From positions 1 through 36,630 of the forward strand of contig JAICRS010000002.1 of NCBI GenBank assembly GCA_025966335.1: a DNA stretch of 36,630 bases, given 5' to 3'. The position numbers were made by a program, and so were the translations under genes. The DNA is from Nocardioidaceae bacterium. GTDB taxonomy: Bacteria > Actinomycetota > Actinomycetes > Propionibacteriales > Nocardioidaceae. The notes under the pieces are model-generated. The model had not been told where the DNA came from and made no database searches. It saw only the letters and a list, made by a program, of their open reading frames with translations. This document shows, in pieces, positions 18,051-27,404 of the stretch. Each line of letters begins with the position of its first letter. Position 1 is the stretch's first letter.

Positions 18051-19373
18051 ATGGGCCGGGTGAGTGAGACCCGGGAGATCTACAAGACCCTCGACCTGGC
18101 CCTGAGGGTCGGTGAGGTGCTGCTGTCGTCAGGCGCGGGGGCCGCCGACGTGGCGGCGACGATGCTCTCGGTCGCGCGCGCCACCGGCCTGCGCGGGGTC
18201 GACGTCGACGTGACGTTCACGGCGCTGTCGATGAGCCACCAACCGAGCTACGACGAGCCGGCGATGATCCAGACCCGCAACGTCAAGCAGCGCGACATCG
18301 ACTACGAGGACCTCACCAACGTCGACATCATCATCACCGAGCTGATCCGCGGCGACATCGACCGGGACCAGGCCCGCAGCAGGCTCGCGCAGATCGTGTC
18401 CTCCGGCCACCGGCTGCCCCGGTGGGCCTCCACCCTCGGCTGGGGCTACATGGGGATGGGCGTGGGCCTGCTGGTCGGCGGCGACTGGATCGTGGTGCTG
18501 ATCGCGTTCGCCGCGGCGATCGGGATCGTCCTGCTCCAGCGGTGGATGTCGCTCCGCCGGCTGCCCTCGTTCTACCAGCAGGTCGCCGGCGGGCTGCTCG
18601 CCACGCTGCTGGCCACGGGAGTGGCCGCCACCGAGGTGCCGGTCGACCCCTCTCTGGCGGTCACCGCCTCCATCATCATGCTGCTGGCCGGCATCGGGTT
18701 CATGGGCGCGGTGCAGGACGCGCTCACCGGCTACTACATCACCGCCGGCGCCCGGCTGCTCGAGGTGATGCTGGCGACCGCCGGGATCATCGCGGGGGTC
18801 AGCGGCGGGCTGACGGTCGCCCAGATGATGGACGTGCCGATCGCCCTGGACCCGGGCGCCGCCGGCTTCTCGGACCTGCCGCTGGTCACCTTCGGCGCGG
18901 CGCTGTGCGCGGGTGCGTTCGCGTTCGCGTCGTACGCCCCCTACCGCAGCCTGCTCCCGATCGCGCTGATCGGCGGACTGGGCCAGGTGGTCTCCTACCT
19001 GATGGACGTGCAGGGGTTCGGCCGGGCCTGGTCGGCGGCGCTGGCCGCGATCGCGATCGGCGTGGTGAGCTACGCGGTCGCCGGCCGGGTCCGGGTGCCG
19101 CCGCTGGTGGTCGTCGTCTCCGCGATCGTTCCGCTGCTGCCCGGCCTGTCGATCTACCGTGCGCTCTCGGAGATGGCCGCCGGCGACACCGCCGGCATCC
19201 TGTCGATGGCGACGGCCGCGGCGATCGCGATCGCGCTCGCCTCCGGTGTGATCCTCGGGGAGTACATCGCGCAGCCGTTGAAGCGGGAGGTGCGGCGCCT
19301 CGAGGACCGGCTGTCCGGACCGCGACTGGTCGGGCCGCTGCGCGCCCGCGCGGTGAAGCGGGCAAAGGTGTGA
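18051..19373 (+). CDS. Threonine/serine exporter (ThrE/YjjP-like) family protein
   Basis: LSSGAGAADVAATMLSVARATGLRGVDVDVTFTALSMSH plus multi-TM C-terminal half. Confidence 0.85.
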   Translation: MGRVSETREIYKTLDLALRVGEVLLSSGAGAADVAATMLSVARATGLRGVDVDVTFTALSMSHQPSYDEPAMIQTRNVKQRDIDYEDLTNVDIIITELIRGDIDRDQARSRLAQIVSSGHRLPRWASTLGWGYMGMGVGLLVGGDWIVVLIAFAAAIGIVLLQRWMSLRRLPSFYQQVAGGLLATLLATGVAATEVPVDPSLAVTASIIMLLAGIGFMGAVQDALTGYYITAGARLLEVMLATAGIIAGVSGGLTVAQMMDVPIALDPGAAGFSDLPLVTFGAALCAGAFAFASYAPYRSLLPIALIGGLGQVVSYLMDVQGFGRAWSAALAAIAIGVVSYAVAGRVRVPPLVVVVSAIVPLLPGLSIYRALSEMAAGDTAGILSMATAAAIAIALASGVILGEYIAQPLKREVRRLEDRLSGPRLVGPLRARAVKRAKV

Positions 19374-19386
19374 CCCGCTCGTCCGC

Positions 19387-19911
19387 TCAGGGGATGTGAC
19401 GCAGCGGCCACTGCTCGCCGGTGCCGCTGTCGATCAGGGCGGCCCGTTCCACCGTGCCGACCAGCGGCAGCACGTCGTACACGGCCGACGCGAGCTGGGG
19501 GAGCTGCTCGAGCTTGATCCGCGGCGCGATCGTGCAGTGCGGCACCCACACGCCGGGTCGGTAGTGCTGGTGCAGGTCCGCGCCGGTCGACTCGACCGCC
19601 TCGACGACGCGTTCCTGCCGGGCGGCGATGTCGCTGGTCACCGCGGGCACCAGCCAGGACCGGCTGCGCCGGAACATCCCGAGCGCGTCGAAGTGCAGGT
19701 TCATCGGGCCCTCGTCGGGCAGCAGGTCGGTCGCCTCCATTACCGCGGCCACGTCGAACGTGCGCAGCACCGCGTAGGACAGGTGCGGCACGTGCCGGCC
19801 GTGGGTGTGGCTGAGCAGGGTGGGCACACCGGTGTCCTCCAGCCGCCGCCAGATCTCCCGGATGGCGTGCTCGGTGCGGGCGTCGAAAAGCAGGCAGACC
19901 GCGAGCGCCAT
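19387..19911 (-). CDS. 2'-5' RNA ligase family-like protein
   Basis: HVPHLSYAVL and WVPHCTIAPRI give the two HxS/T motifs of the 2H phosphoesterase fold. Confidence 0.78.
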   Translation of the reverse strand: MALAVCLLFDARTEHAIREIWRRLEDTGVPTLLSHTHGRHVPHLSYAVLRTFDVAAVMEATDLLPDEGPMNLHFDALGMFRRSRSWLVPAVTSDIAARQERVVEAVESTGADLHQHYRPGVWVPHCTIAPRIKLEQLPQLASAVYDVLPLVGTVERAALIDSGTGEQWPLRHIP

Positions 19912-19918
19912 CGGCGGG

Positions 19919-20194
19919 TCAGCCGCGGACCCGGAACTCGGACGTGCCCTGGTCCTCGGTCCCGGTGACGTCGACCCGTTCCACCACGGCCCGCGTCGGT
20001 CCGTCGTGTGCCCACTTCAGCAGCGTCTCGACGGCGTCGGACGGCCCTTCGAACAGCGCGCGCACCGTGCCGTCCGGCGCGTTCTCGATCCATCCGGTCA
20101 CGCCGTAGTGCTCGGCCTCGCGCCGGCAGCCGTCGCGGAAGAAGACACCCTGGACCTGGCCGTGCACGGTCACCAGGCGGGAAACGCGGTTCAT
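19919..20194 (-). CDS. acyP: Acylphosphatase
   Basis: VHGQVQGVFFRDGCRREAEHYGVTGWIENAPDGTVRALFEGP. Confidence 0.9.
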   Translation of the reverse strand: MNRVSRLVTVHGQVQGVFFRDGCRREAEHYGVTGWIENAPDGTVRALFEGPSDAVETLLKWAHDGPTRAVVERVDVTGTEDQGTSEFRVRG

Positions 20195-20199
20195 GTCGG

Positions 20200-20730
20200 T
20201 CACGGTGTCATCATGGCGGCTTCGAGCTGCTCGAGCCAATGCGCCCCGGTGCGTCCGTCGTACGGCGGGGTCCGGTTCTCCACCGCCAGCCGCACCTCGT
20301 CGCACGACGCCAGCGCCGTCTGGATCACCTGACCGGGGTAGCCGAAGCGGACCCGGTGGTCGGCGAACTCGTCCTCGTCATCGACCCACACCCGACCGGT
20401 GCGGCCGCGGACCACGTCGAGGTCGAGGTCGACCAGGTGCACCGTCCCGTCCGCCCAGGCCGGCGGTGTGGTGATGTCGACGTAGACCTCCACCCACCCG
20501 CTCGGCGGCGGGCTGGTCGGCTGGTAGAAGCTGGCGGCGAACGCCTTGTGCTCGGGCACCAGCACCACGAAAGCAACCTCGAGGGAGAAGGCGACGCCCG
20601 GCCGCGACATCGGCGTCCCGGCCGGAACGCCGAGCCAGACACCGTGCTCGTCCGAGCCGAGCCGCAGCGCGTCGTACTCGTAGTGCGGGCGGCCGCCCCA
20701 CTTGCTGAACACCACGCGTACGCCATCCAC
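20200..20730 (-). CDS. DUF402 domain protein
   Basis: VYVDITTPPAWADGTVHLVDLDLDVVRGRTGRVWVDDEDEFADH. Confidence 0.8.
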   Translation of the reverse strand: MDGVRVVFSKWGGRPHYEYDALRLGSDEHGVWLGVPAGTPMSRPGVAFSLEVAFVVLVPEHKAFAASFYQPTSPPPSGWVEVYVDITTPPAWADGTVHLVDLDLDVVRGRTGRVWVDDEDEFADHRVRFGYPGQVIQTALASCDEVRLAVENRTPPYDGRTGAHWLEQLEAAMMTP

Positions 20731-20767
20731 CCGCGCAGTCTAGGGACCCCGCCGACACAATGGACGG

Positions 20768-22072
20768 ATGGACGAGATCGAGCGCGCGCTGGACACACTC
20801 GACGAGGAGACCGCGACCACGGCGCGTCCGGTCGTCGAGTCGCTGCTGGGCCACGACGACACGCGGGTGCCGCTGGCCACGCTGACCCAGTCCGACGTGC
20901 AGCACTTCCTGTGGCAGACCCTCCCGACGCGCTGGATGACCGAGGACCGCGAACACCACGAGATCGCCTGGGCTCTGGGGGATTTCCTCCAGGCCGCCGG
21001 CCTCGACCGGTACGCCGAGATCTGCCGCGACCCGCGCACCCACACGATCCTGTCCGCGTGGCACGAGGAGCCCGAGAAGGGCGCGGCCGCGGCGTACGCC
21101 GCCGCACAGGACTCCGGGCTGGTGCCGCCGGACACCGACGCACTCGCCTTCGGCGAGGTGATGGGCGGTGACGAGGCGCGGATCCACGCCGACGTCACCC
21201 GGCTCCTCGAGCGGTCGATCGGCGAGGGCACCCTCGACCCGTCCGCTCGCGGCTTCCGGGCCCGGGTCGGCCGGCTCGTCGAATCGCACCTGACCGCACC
21301 GAGCACGTCGTACGGCGGGCGCAGTCCGGTGGCGGTCGTGCACGAGGAACGGATGGGCATGTGGGTGCACCAGCTGGCGCGCGGCCGGCAGCGGCCGTGG
21401 ACCTCCGTCGTGCCGCTGGTCGTCGACCCCGTGCCGCTGCCCGAGGGCGTGGAGCTGTCCGTGGCGCCGGCGGTCGCGGTGCTCGAGGCGGTCGGCGAGG
21501 GGGTCACGCTGACCAGCGCCGGCTACCTGCCCGCGAAGCTGGCCGTCGCCCTCGACGACCGGTTCGGCTGGAGCGACCAGATGCTCGGGGCCCGGCCACG
21601 CAGCGAGAGCGACCTGCCGCGGCTGATGTTCCTCGACGAGCACCTGCGCGACACGCGACTACTGACCCGGCGGGCGAAACGGCTGACCGTCTCGGCGGAG
21701 GGCAGACGGTGCCTGGCCGACCCGGCCCGGCTGTGGTCGGTGCTGACCACGGCCGCTCCGCGGCAGAAGGGGTTCGAGGCCGACGCGCTCGCGGTCGGGG
21801 CCGCGGTGCTGCTGACCAGCGAGTCGGTGGGCCGCGAGGAGCTCGACGGCGAGGTCGCCGCGGTGCTGGCCAACAAGTGGCGGGCCGCGGACGGGACGAC
21901 TGTCACCGCCGAGGACGTGTCCGCGATCGGCGTCGAGTGGTACCGGCGCGGCCGCTCGCTGGGCTGGTGGGAGGAGGGCCGTCGCTGGTCCCGGCTCGAG
22001 CTGACACCGGTCGGCCAGGCCGCCGCGGCCAACCTGTTCCGCTCCGTCGCCACCCGGCCGATGCAGCGGTAG
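20768..22072 (+). CDS. Uncharacterised 434-aa actinobacterial protein
   Basis: Long ORF with clear start and terminator; no recognised motif. Confidence 0.75.
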   Translation: MDEIERALDTLDEETATTARPVVESLLGHDDTRVPLATLTQSDVQHFLWQTLPTRWMTEDREHHEIAWALGDFLQAAGLDRYAEICRDPRTHTILSAWHEEPEKGAAAAYAAAQDSGLVPPDTDALAFGEVMGGDEARIHADVTRLLERSIGEGTLDPSARGFRARVGRLVESHLTAPSTSYGGRSPVAVVHEERMGMWVHQLARGRQRPWTSVVPLVVDPVPLPEGVELSVAPAVAVLEAVGEGVTLTSAGYLPAKLAVALDDRFGWSDQMLGARPRSESDLPRLMFLDEHLRDTRLLTRRAKRLTVSAEGRRCLADPARLWSVLTTAAPRQKGFEADALAVGAAVLLTSESVGREELDGEVAAVLANKWRAADGTTVTAEDVSAIGVEWYRRGRSLGWWEEGRRWSRLELTPVGQAAAANLFRSVATRPMQR

Positions 22073-22083
22073 GTCCTGAATGC

Positions 22084-22117
22084 ACGGACGCCGCCCTGTG
22101 AACAGGGCGGCGTCCGT
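22084..22117. terminator. Bidirectional hairpin between convergent genes
   Basis: ACGGACGCCGCCCTG-TGAA-CAGGGCGGCGTCCGT, perfect 15-bp stem. Confidence 0.88.
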
Positions 22118-22133
22118 GGTTCCTCGTGTGCGA

Positions 22134-22715
22134 CTACATCCGCTGCTGGGTGTCGTCCTTGACGTGCTGCGCCGAGGACTGACCCTCGGACTGCACGTTG
22201 TGGGCCGACTCCTGGGCGCTGGACTTGACCTGCTGCGCTGCCTGTCCGGCCTGTTCCTTGAGGTCCTGGCCCATCTGCTGCCCGGCCGCCTTCGCCTCGT
22301 CCATCACGGGCTGGCCGTGCTCCTTGGCCTGGTCGACCAGGTGCTGCGCGGCCTGTGCCTCGGCCCGGCTGGCCGGGAACAACGACGAGATCAGCACGCC
22401 GGTGCCGAAGGCGATCAGGCCTGCGGCGAGCGGGTTGCCCTCGGTCTTCTGCCCCACGGCGCCGACTGCCTGGTGCGCCGTGCCGGACACGGAGTCCGCG
22501 GCGCTGCTGCCGGAGGCGGAGGCACTGTGCTTCGCGTCGTGCGCGGAGCCCATCACCTTCTCCTTCATGGAGTGCAGCTTGTTCCGGGTCGCCTGCTTGC
22601 GACGCTCGATGACCTGGTGCGGGCTGACCCGCTCGTGCAACGCGTCGAGGTCGCGCGACAGGTCACGTCGGGTGTGCTCGATGTCGGTGGTCAGCTCTTC
22701 TGTGCTTTGGCCCAT
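22134..22715 (-). CDS. DUF3618 family protein
   Basis: STEELTTDIEHTRRDLSRDLDALHERVSPHQVIERR. Confidence 0.82.
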   Translation of the reverse strand: MGQSTEELTTDIEHTRRDLSRDLDALHERVSPHQVIERRKQATRNKLHSMKEKVMGSAHDAKHSASASGSSAADSVSGTAHQAVGAVGQKTEGNPLAAGLIAFGTGVLISSLFPASRAEAQAAQHLVDQAKEHGQPVMDEAKAAGQQMGQDLKEQAGQAAQQVKSSAQESAHNVQSEGQSSAQHVKDDTQQRM

Positions 22716-23128
22716 TGGACATCCTCCTTCAGGGTCCGCTGTGTGGTCTCCAGCTTCGGGTCGACCTGCTTGAGCTCCTTGCGGCCGCGAGCGGCGAGCA
22801 CCGCGGCGATGATGCCCCAGACCGCGGTCATGATCAGCGCGGCCAGCTCGAGCGGCATCCAGTTGTCGAGCAGGAACACGAGCGTGAAGGTGAGGAAAAG
22901 CAGTGCCATGTGGCCTGCGACGCCGGCTCCACCCAGCATCCCGGCGCCCTTGCCGGCCTTGGTGGCCTCCTGCTTCATCTCCACCTTCGCCAGGTCCATC
23001 TCCTGACGGACCAGGGCGCTCACGTCCTTGGCGATGTCGCCAACGATGTCTCCCATCGACCTGCCATCGGCCGTGGTGTGCGTGGTCGGCGTGCCGCCGG
23101 TTCCGGTCGGTGCGTTGTAGGTGGTCAC
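22691..23128 (-). CDS. Phage holin family-like (Holin-X/actinobacterial) membrane protein
   Basis: MGDIVGDIAKDVSALVRQEMDLAKVEMKQEATKAGKGAGMLGGAGVAGHMALLF. Confidence 0.78.
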   Translation of the reverse strand: MTTYNAPTGTGGTPTTHTTADGRSMGDIVGDIAKDVSALVRQEMDLAKVEMKQEATKAGKGAGMLGGAGVAGHMALLFLTFTLVFLLDNWMPLELAALIMTAVWGIIAAVLAARGRKELKQVDPKLETTQRTLKEDVQWAKAQKS

Positions 23129-23832
23129 ATCGGCCCCCTGCGGATCGGGCCGTCCGGGTCGACCGGCGCCCCGGTTGCTGCCTCGGGAGAGACGCCGCTG
23201 ACGCCGGCCGGGTAGGCGGGATCGTCGGCGGGGTAGCCGATGCCTGCGGTCGGCTGGCCGGTCGCAGTGCCGCGCGGGTCGTCGTACACGGAGGTTTGCG
23301 GGCCGCCGCTGCTCTGGCCGTTGTTGCTCTGGGCGTCCCGGGCTCCGCGGGTCAGCCGGCCGGCTGCCACGCCTGCGGCCACAGCGCCGAGCAGGAACAT
23401 GCCGGGCTTGCGCCGGGCAAAGCCGCGCACATCGTCGAGCAGGTCGCTCGGCTCACGGCCGTCGAGGTGCGAGCTGAGGTCGCGGGTCTTGCCCGCCACC
23501 TGGCGCGCGACATCGGTGGCCATGCCACTGCGGCCGCCCTGCGACGCCATCTGCTCGAGGTCGTCGCTGAAGGTCCGCAAGGTGTTCACCAGCCGGTCCC
23601 GCTGGGTGCGCGACTGCTCGTCGACCTGGGTCCTCGCCTCGTCGAGAAGGTGGTGGGCCTGCGCCTTGGCCTCGCCCGCGACGTTCTGGGCCTCGTTCTT
23701 GGCGACATCCGCGACGCGCCGCGTCTCGTCTGCGGCGGTACCGGCGGCCTGCTTGGCCTGCTCCTTCCTGTCGGAGCCTGCTTCGCTCCCGGTGGAGGGC
23801 GGCGGACTTCCGCTGTAGTTCGGTGTCGTCAT
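23125..23832 (-). CDS. Ala/Gln-rich hypothetical envelope/stress-type protein
   Basis: Coiled-coil rich ORF, 4-bp overlap with the holin-like gene; start MTTPNYSGSPPP. Confidence 0.7.
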   Translation of the reverse strand: MTTPNYSGSPPPSTGSEAGSDRKEQAKQAAGTAADETRRVADVAKNEAQNVAGEAKAQAHHLLDEARTQVDEQSRTQRDRLVNTLRTFSDDLEQMASQGGRSGMATDVARQVAGKTRDLSSHLDGREPSDLLDDVRGFARRKPGMFLLGAVAAGVAAGRLTRGARDAQSNNGQSSGGPQTSVYDDPRGTATGQPTAGIGYPADDPAYPAGVSGVSPEAATGAPVDPDGPIRRGPM

Positions 23833-23934
23833 TGTTTCCTCCAAGACGTGGGTTGTTGACTCGTTCTTGTCATGACGGGGGTTGACTTGTTTTGTCGTAC
23901 CCGCCGACCCCGGGGGCATGCGCCTCGATCGGGC

Positions 23935-24939
23935 TCAGCGACTGGTCCGCTGCTGCCGAAGCTCGCCGTCCTCGGGCTCTTCGTCCGGCAGCGTGTCGGC
24001 CTTGATCGCGCCGCGGCGGCCAAGCGGTTCGGGATCGCCGGTGGTGGTGTCCTTCACGGTCTGCTGCTCGGACTCCGCGTTGATCTCGGCGCCGAGGAGC
24101 ACGACGAACCCGGTGATCCACAACCACAGCATCAGGACCGCCACCCCGGCCAGCGCGCCGTACGTCTTGCCGTAGCTGCCGAAGTTGTCGACGTAGAGCG
24201 AGAACCCGAGACTGGCGATCAGCCAGATCACGGTGGCCACCGCTGCGCCGACCGAGACCCAGCTGAACTGCGGCGCGTTGCGGGCCGGGGCGAACCGGTA
24301 GAGCACGGCGAGCGCGACGACCACGGCGAGCACGAGTCCGACCCAGCGCCCGACCTCGAGCAGCACCCGGAGGGCGCCGTTGGGGACGAACTGGTCGAGC
24401 AGGACAGGGGTCACCGCGATCAGACCGACCGCGACGGCGGCGAACAGGATCGCGCCCAGCGTGAACCCGAGGGCGAGCAGCTTCCGCTTCACGAAGCCCC
24501 GGGTCTCCTCCTCGTCGTAGGCAACGTTGACCGCGGTGATCATGTTGGTCACGCCGCCCGAGGCGGTCCAGAGGGCTAGGGCCAGCGCGATGATCAGGCC
24601 CAGGCCGAGCGACTGCTGGGGCGTGGAGATGATCGCGTCCATCTGGGTGGTGATCAGCGACGCGGCGTCCTTCGGCAGGGCCTGCGTCAGCTGCTCGGCC
24701 TGCCGCGCCACCGTCTGCCGGTCGGCGACCAGCCCGTAGACGGTCACCGCCGCGATCATCATCGGGAACAGGGACAGGAAGGAGAAGAAGGCCACACCGG
24801 CGGCCAGCAGCGGGACCTGGTCGGTCTTGGACTCCGCCCAAGCCCGCTTGGAGACCTGCCACCAGCCGCGCTTCGGGATGTCCCTGGGCCGGTTGGCGTC
24901 GGCTCCCGGATAGTCCTTCTCGAGACCATGTTTCGACAT
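23935..24939 (-). CDS. YihY/BrkB family membrane protein
   Basis: LLAAGVAFFSFLSLFPMMIAAVTVYGL, LWTASGGVTNMITAVNVAYDEEETRGFVKRK. Confidence 0.88.
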   Translation of the reverse strand: MSKHGLEKDYPGADANRPRDIPKRGWWQVSKRAWAESKTDQVPLLAAGVAFFSFLSLFPMMIAAVTVYGLVADRQTVARQAEQLTQALPKDAASLITTQMDAIISTPQQSLGLGLIIALALALWTASGGVTNMITAVNVAYDEEETRGFVKRKLLALGFTLGAILFAAVAVGLIAVTPVLLDQFVPNGALRVLLEVGRWVGLVLAVVVALAVLYRFAPARNAPQFSWVSVGAAVATVIWLIASLGFSLYVDNFGSYGKTYGALAGVAVLMLWLWITGFVVLLGAEINAESEQQTVKDTTTGDPEPLGRRGAIKADTLPDEEPEDGELRQQRTSR

Positions 24940-24968
24940 GCCGGGGCCGTACCCGATGGTGCGACCGA

Positions 24969-25796
24969 CTAACGCGTCATGACCCGTGCGGCCGCCTTCG
25001 CGACGATGCCCTGATAGCGCGGGCCGACCAGCCGGACGAGCGCGTCGAGCGCCTTGGCGTCGGCGCCGACCACGATCCGCGGCTTGTTCGCGAGGATGCC
25101 GTCGACGATCACCTGTGCCGCGGTCTCCGCGCTGGTCCTCGCCAGCTTCGTGTCGAACAGCCGGGCCACCGTGGCCTGGTCGTGGGAAGCGGTGGTACGG
25201 GCGTTGCGGGCGATCGCGGTCTTGATCCCACCGGGGTGCACGCAGGAGACCTGCACCGGGTGACCTGCGACCAGCATCTCCTGGCGCACCGCCTCGGTGA
25301 AGCCGCGCACGCCGAACTTCGCGGCGTTGTAGGCGCTCTGCCCCGGCATCCCCATCAGCCCGAACAGGCTGGAGATGTTGACCAGGTGCCCGTCCCCGGA
25401 CTCGATCAGATGAGGGAGGAACTCCTTGGTGCCCTGCACGACGCCCCAGAAGTTGATGCCCATCACCCACTCGAACTGCTCGTAGGACGTCTCCTCGAAG
25501 TCGCCGTGCAGGGCGACGCCGGCATTGTTGACGACCACGTTGACCCGACCGAGCTCCTCCTTGACCGAGGCGGCGTAGGAGGCCATCGCCACGCGGTCGC
25601 TGACGTCGAGCTTGTCGGTGCGGACCTCGCGGGCCATCCGGGTCCGCGCCCGCTCTGCGGTCTCCATCAGGCCGACCTCGTCGATGTCGGACAGCGCGAG
25701 CAGGGCTCCCCGGGTGGCGGCGTTCAGGGCGAGCTCACGACCGATGCCGGAGCCGGCCCCGGTGATCACGACTACCTTGCCGTCCAGGGTCTTCAT
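24969..25796 (-). CDS. Short-chain dehydrogenase/reductase
   Basis: VVVITGAGSGIGRELALNAA, NNAG, YNAAKFG. Confidence 0.88.
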   Translation of the reverse strand: MKTLDGKVVVITGAGSGIGRELALNAATRGALLALSDIDEVGLMETAERARTRMAREVRTDKLDVSDRVAMASYAASVKEELGRVNVVVNNAGVALHGDFEETSYEQFEWVMGINFWGVVQGTKEFLPHLIESGDGHLVNISSLFGLMGMPGQSAYNAAKFGVRGFTEAVRQEMLVAGHPVQVSCVHPGGIKTAIARNARTTASHDQATVARLFDTKLARTSAETAAQVIVDGILANKPRIVVGADAKALDALVRLVGPRYQGIVAKAAARVMTR

Positions 25797-27331
25797 GCGG
25801 TCTGCTCCACTCTGTCTGCGTCTCTGTCTGCGTCGGGGCGGGCCGGGTTGGCGCGGGCGGTGGTGAGGTACTTGTCCCGGTCGAACGTCGAGAGCAGCCG
25901 GCGGAACGTGAAGGTCGTCCGCGGCCACAGGGTGGTGTTGCGGCCGTGTGCGTCGAGGTACCAGCTCGAGCACCCACCCTTGTTCCAGACCGTGCGGCGC
26001 AGGCGCCGCTGCAGGTCGTCGTTCCACGCGCGTTGCGCGTCCGGGCGGGGCTCGACGGTGGCCGTGTCCGTGTCCCGCATGGACCTGAGCGCATCGAGGA
26101 TGTAGGCGAGCTGGGACTCGATGATGAACACCATGCTCGAGTGGCCCAGACCGGTGTTCGGTCCGACGATCTGGAACAGGTTCGGGAACCCGTTGATCGT
26201 GGTGCCCTTGTAGGCGGCCATCCCGTTGCCGGCCCAGTGCCTGGCCAGGCTCTGCCCGTCCCGGCCGACGATGTGCTCGGCGATCGGCTGCTCGGTGGTG
26301 TAGAAGCCGGTGGCCACGATGATCGCGTCGACCTCGCGCTCGACGCCGTCCCGGGTCACCACCGCGCCCGCGGTGACCTTGACGATCGGGTCGGTGACCA
26401 GGTCGACGTCGTCGCGGGCCAGGGCCGGGTACCAGTCGTTGGAGATCAGGATCCGCTTGCAGCCGATCTCGAAGGTCGGTGTGACCTGCTCCCGCAGCCG
26501 CGGGTCGGTGATGGCCTTCTCGATGTTGGCCAGGGCCAGCTTCTTCGCCGGTGCGGCGAGCCTGGGGCTCACCGTGAACCCGGGGACGAACGTCTCCCGG
26601 CCCCAGTAGATCCCCGTGCGGTAGAGCTTTTGCAGTCCGGGCAGGTGCTTGAAGCCGAACCGCTCGAGCGCGGTGTAGGCCCGGTCGCGCCGTGGCATCA
26701 CCCAGGGCGCGGTCCGCTGGTAGACGTCGAGGTGGGCGACCTGGTCGGCGACCTCCGGGACGATCTGGATCGCGGACGCGCCGGTGCCGATCACCGCCAC
26801 CCGCTTGCCGGCCAGGTCGTAGTCGTGGTTCCACCGGGCGGAGTGGAAGATCTCGCCCAGGAAGGAGTCGATGCCGTCGATGTCGGGCATCCGCGGCTCC
26901 GACAGCCCGCCCGAGGCCGTGACCAGCACGTCGGCGGTCACCGGTCCTCGCGAGGTCTCCACCCGCCACACCTGCTCGTCCCGGTCCCAGCGTGCGGCGT
27001 CGAAGCTGGTGCCGAACCGGAACCGGTCGAGCACGCCCGCCTCGGCGGCGACCCGGCGCAGGTAGGCCTGGATCTCCGGCTGGGGGGAGAAGGACCGCGA
27101 CCAGGTCGGGTTGGGCGCGAACGAGAACGAGTAGAGCTGGGACGGCACATCGCAGGCCGCACCCGGGTAGGTGTTGTCCCGCCAGGTGCCGCCCACGTCT
27201 TCGCCGCGCTCGAGGACCAGGAAGTCCTTCTCGCCGCGTTCGGTGAGCTTGATCGCCATGCCCAGACCGCCGAAGCCGGCGCCCACGACGAGGGTGCTGA
27301 CGTGGGTCGGGAGAGTGGTGGTCGTGTCCAT
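25793..27331 (-). CDS. Flavin-containing / Baeyer-Villiger-type monooxygenase
   Basis: VVGAGFGGLGMAIKL, second Rossmann VIGTGASAIQ, and FHSARWNHD, close to the BVMO/FMO fingerprint. Confidence 0.85.
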   Translation of the reverse strand: MDTTTTLPTHVSTLVVGAGFGGLGMAIKLTERGEKDFLVLERGEDVGGTWRDNTYPGAACDVPSQLYSFSFAPNPTWSRSFSPQPEIQAYLRRVAAEAGVLDRFRFGTSFDAARWDRDEQVWRVETSRGPVTADVLVTASGGLSEPRMPDIDGIDSFLGEIFHSARWNHDYDLAGKRVAVIGTGASAIQIVPEVADQVAHLDVYQRTAPWVMPRRDRAYTALERFGFKHLPGLQKLYRTGIYWGRETFVPGFTVSPRLAAPAKKLALANIEKAITDPRLREQVTPTFEIGCKRILISNDWYPALARDDVDLVTDPIVKVTAGAVVTRDGVEREVDAIIVATGFYTTEQPIAEHIVGRDGQSLARHWAGNGMAAYKGTTINGFPNLFQIVGPNTGLGHSSMVFIIESQLAYILDALRSMRDTDTATVEPRPDAQRAWNDDLQRRLRRTVWNKGGCSSWYLDAHGRNTTLWPRTTFTFRRLLSTFDRDKYLTTARANPARPDADRDADRVEQTA

Positions 27332-27350
27332 GGCGGAAACATACCGGCGG

Positions 27351-27369
27351 TATTGAACGATCGTCAATA
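27351..27369. promoter_or_regulatory. Candidate TetR operator in the divergent promoter
   Basis: TATTGA-ACGATCG-TCAATA inverted repeat, with a second dyad TGAA-ACTAG-TTCA just downstream. Confidence 0.5.
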
Positions 27370-27404
27370 GCGGTATTGAAACTAGTTCAGTAGAGTCCGG
27401 GGAC

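Noticed and set aside
22691-23128. Prophage remnant suggested by the holin-like protein
   Set aside because: Holin-X type proteins are common chromosomal genes in actinobacteria; no other phage genes are present.
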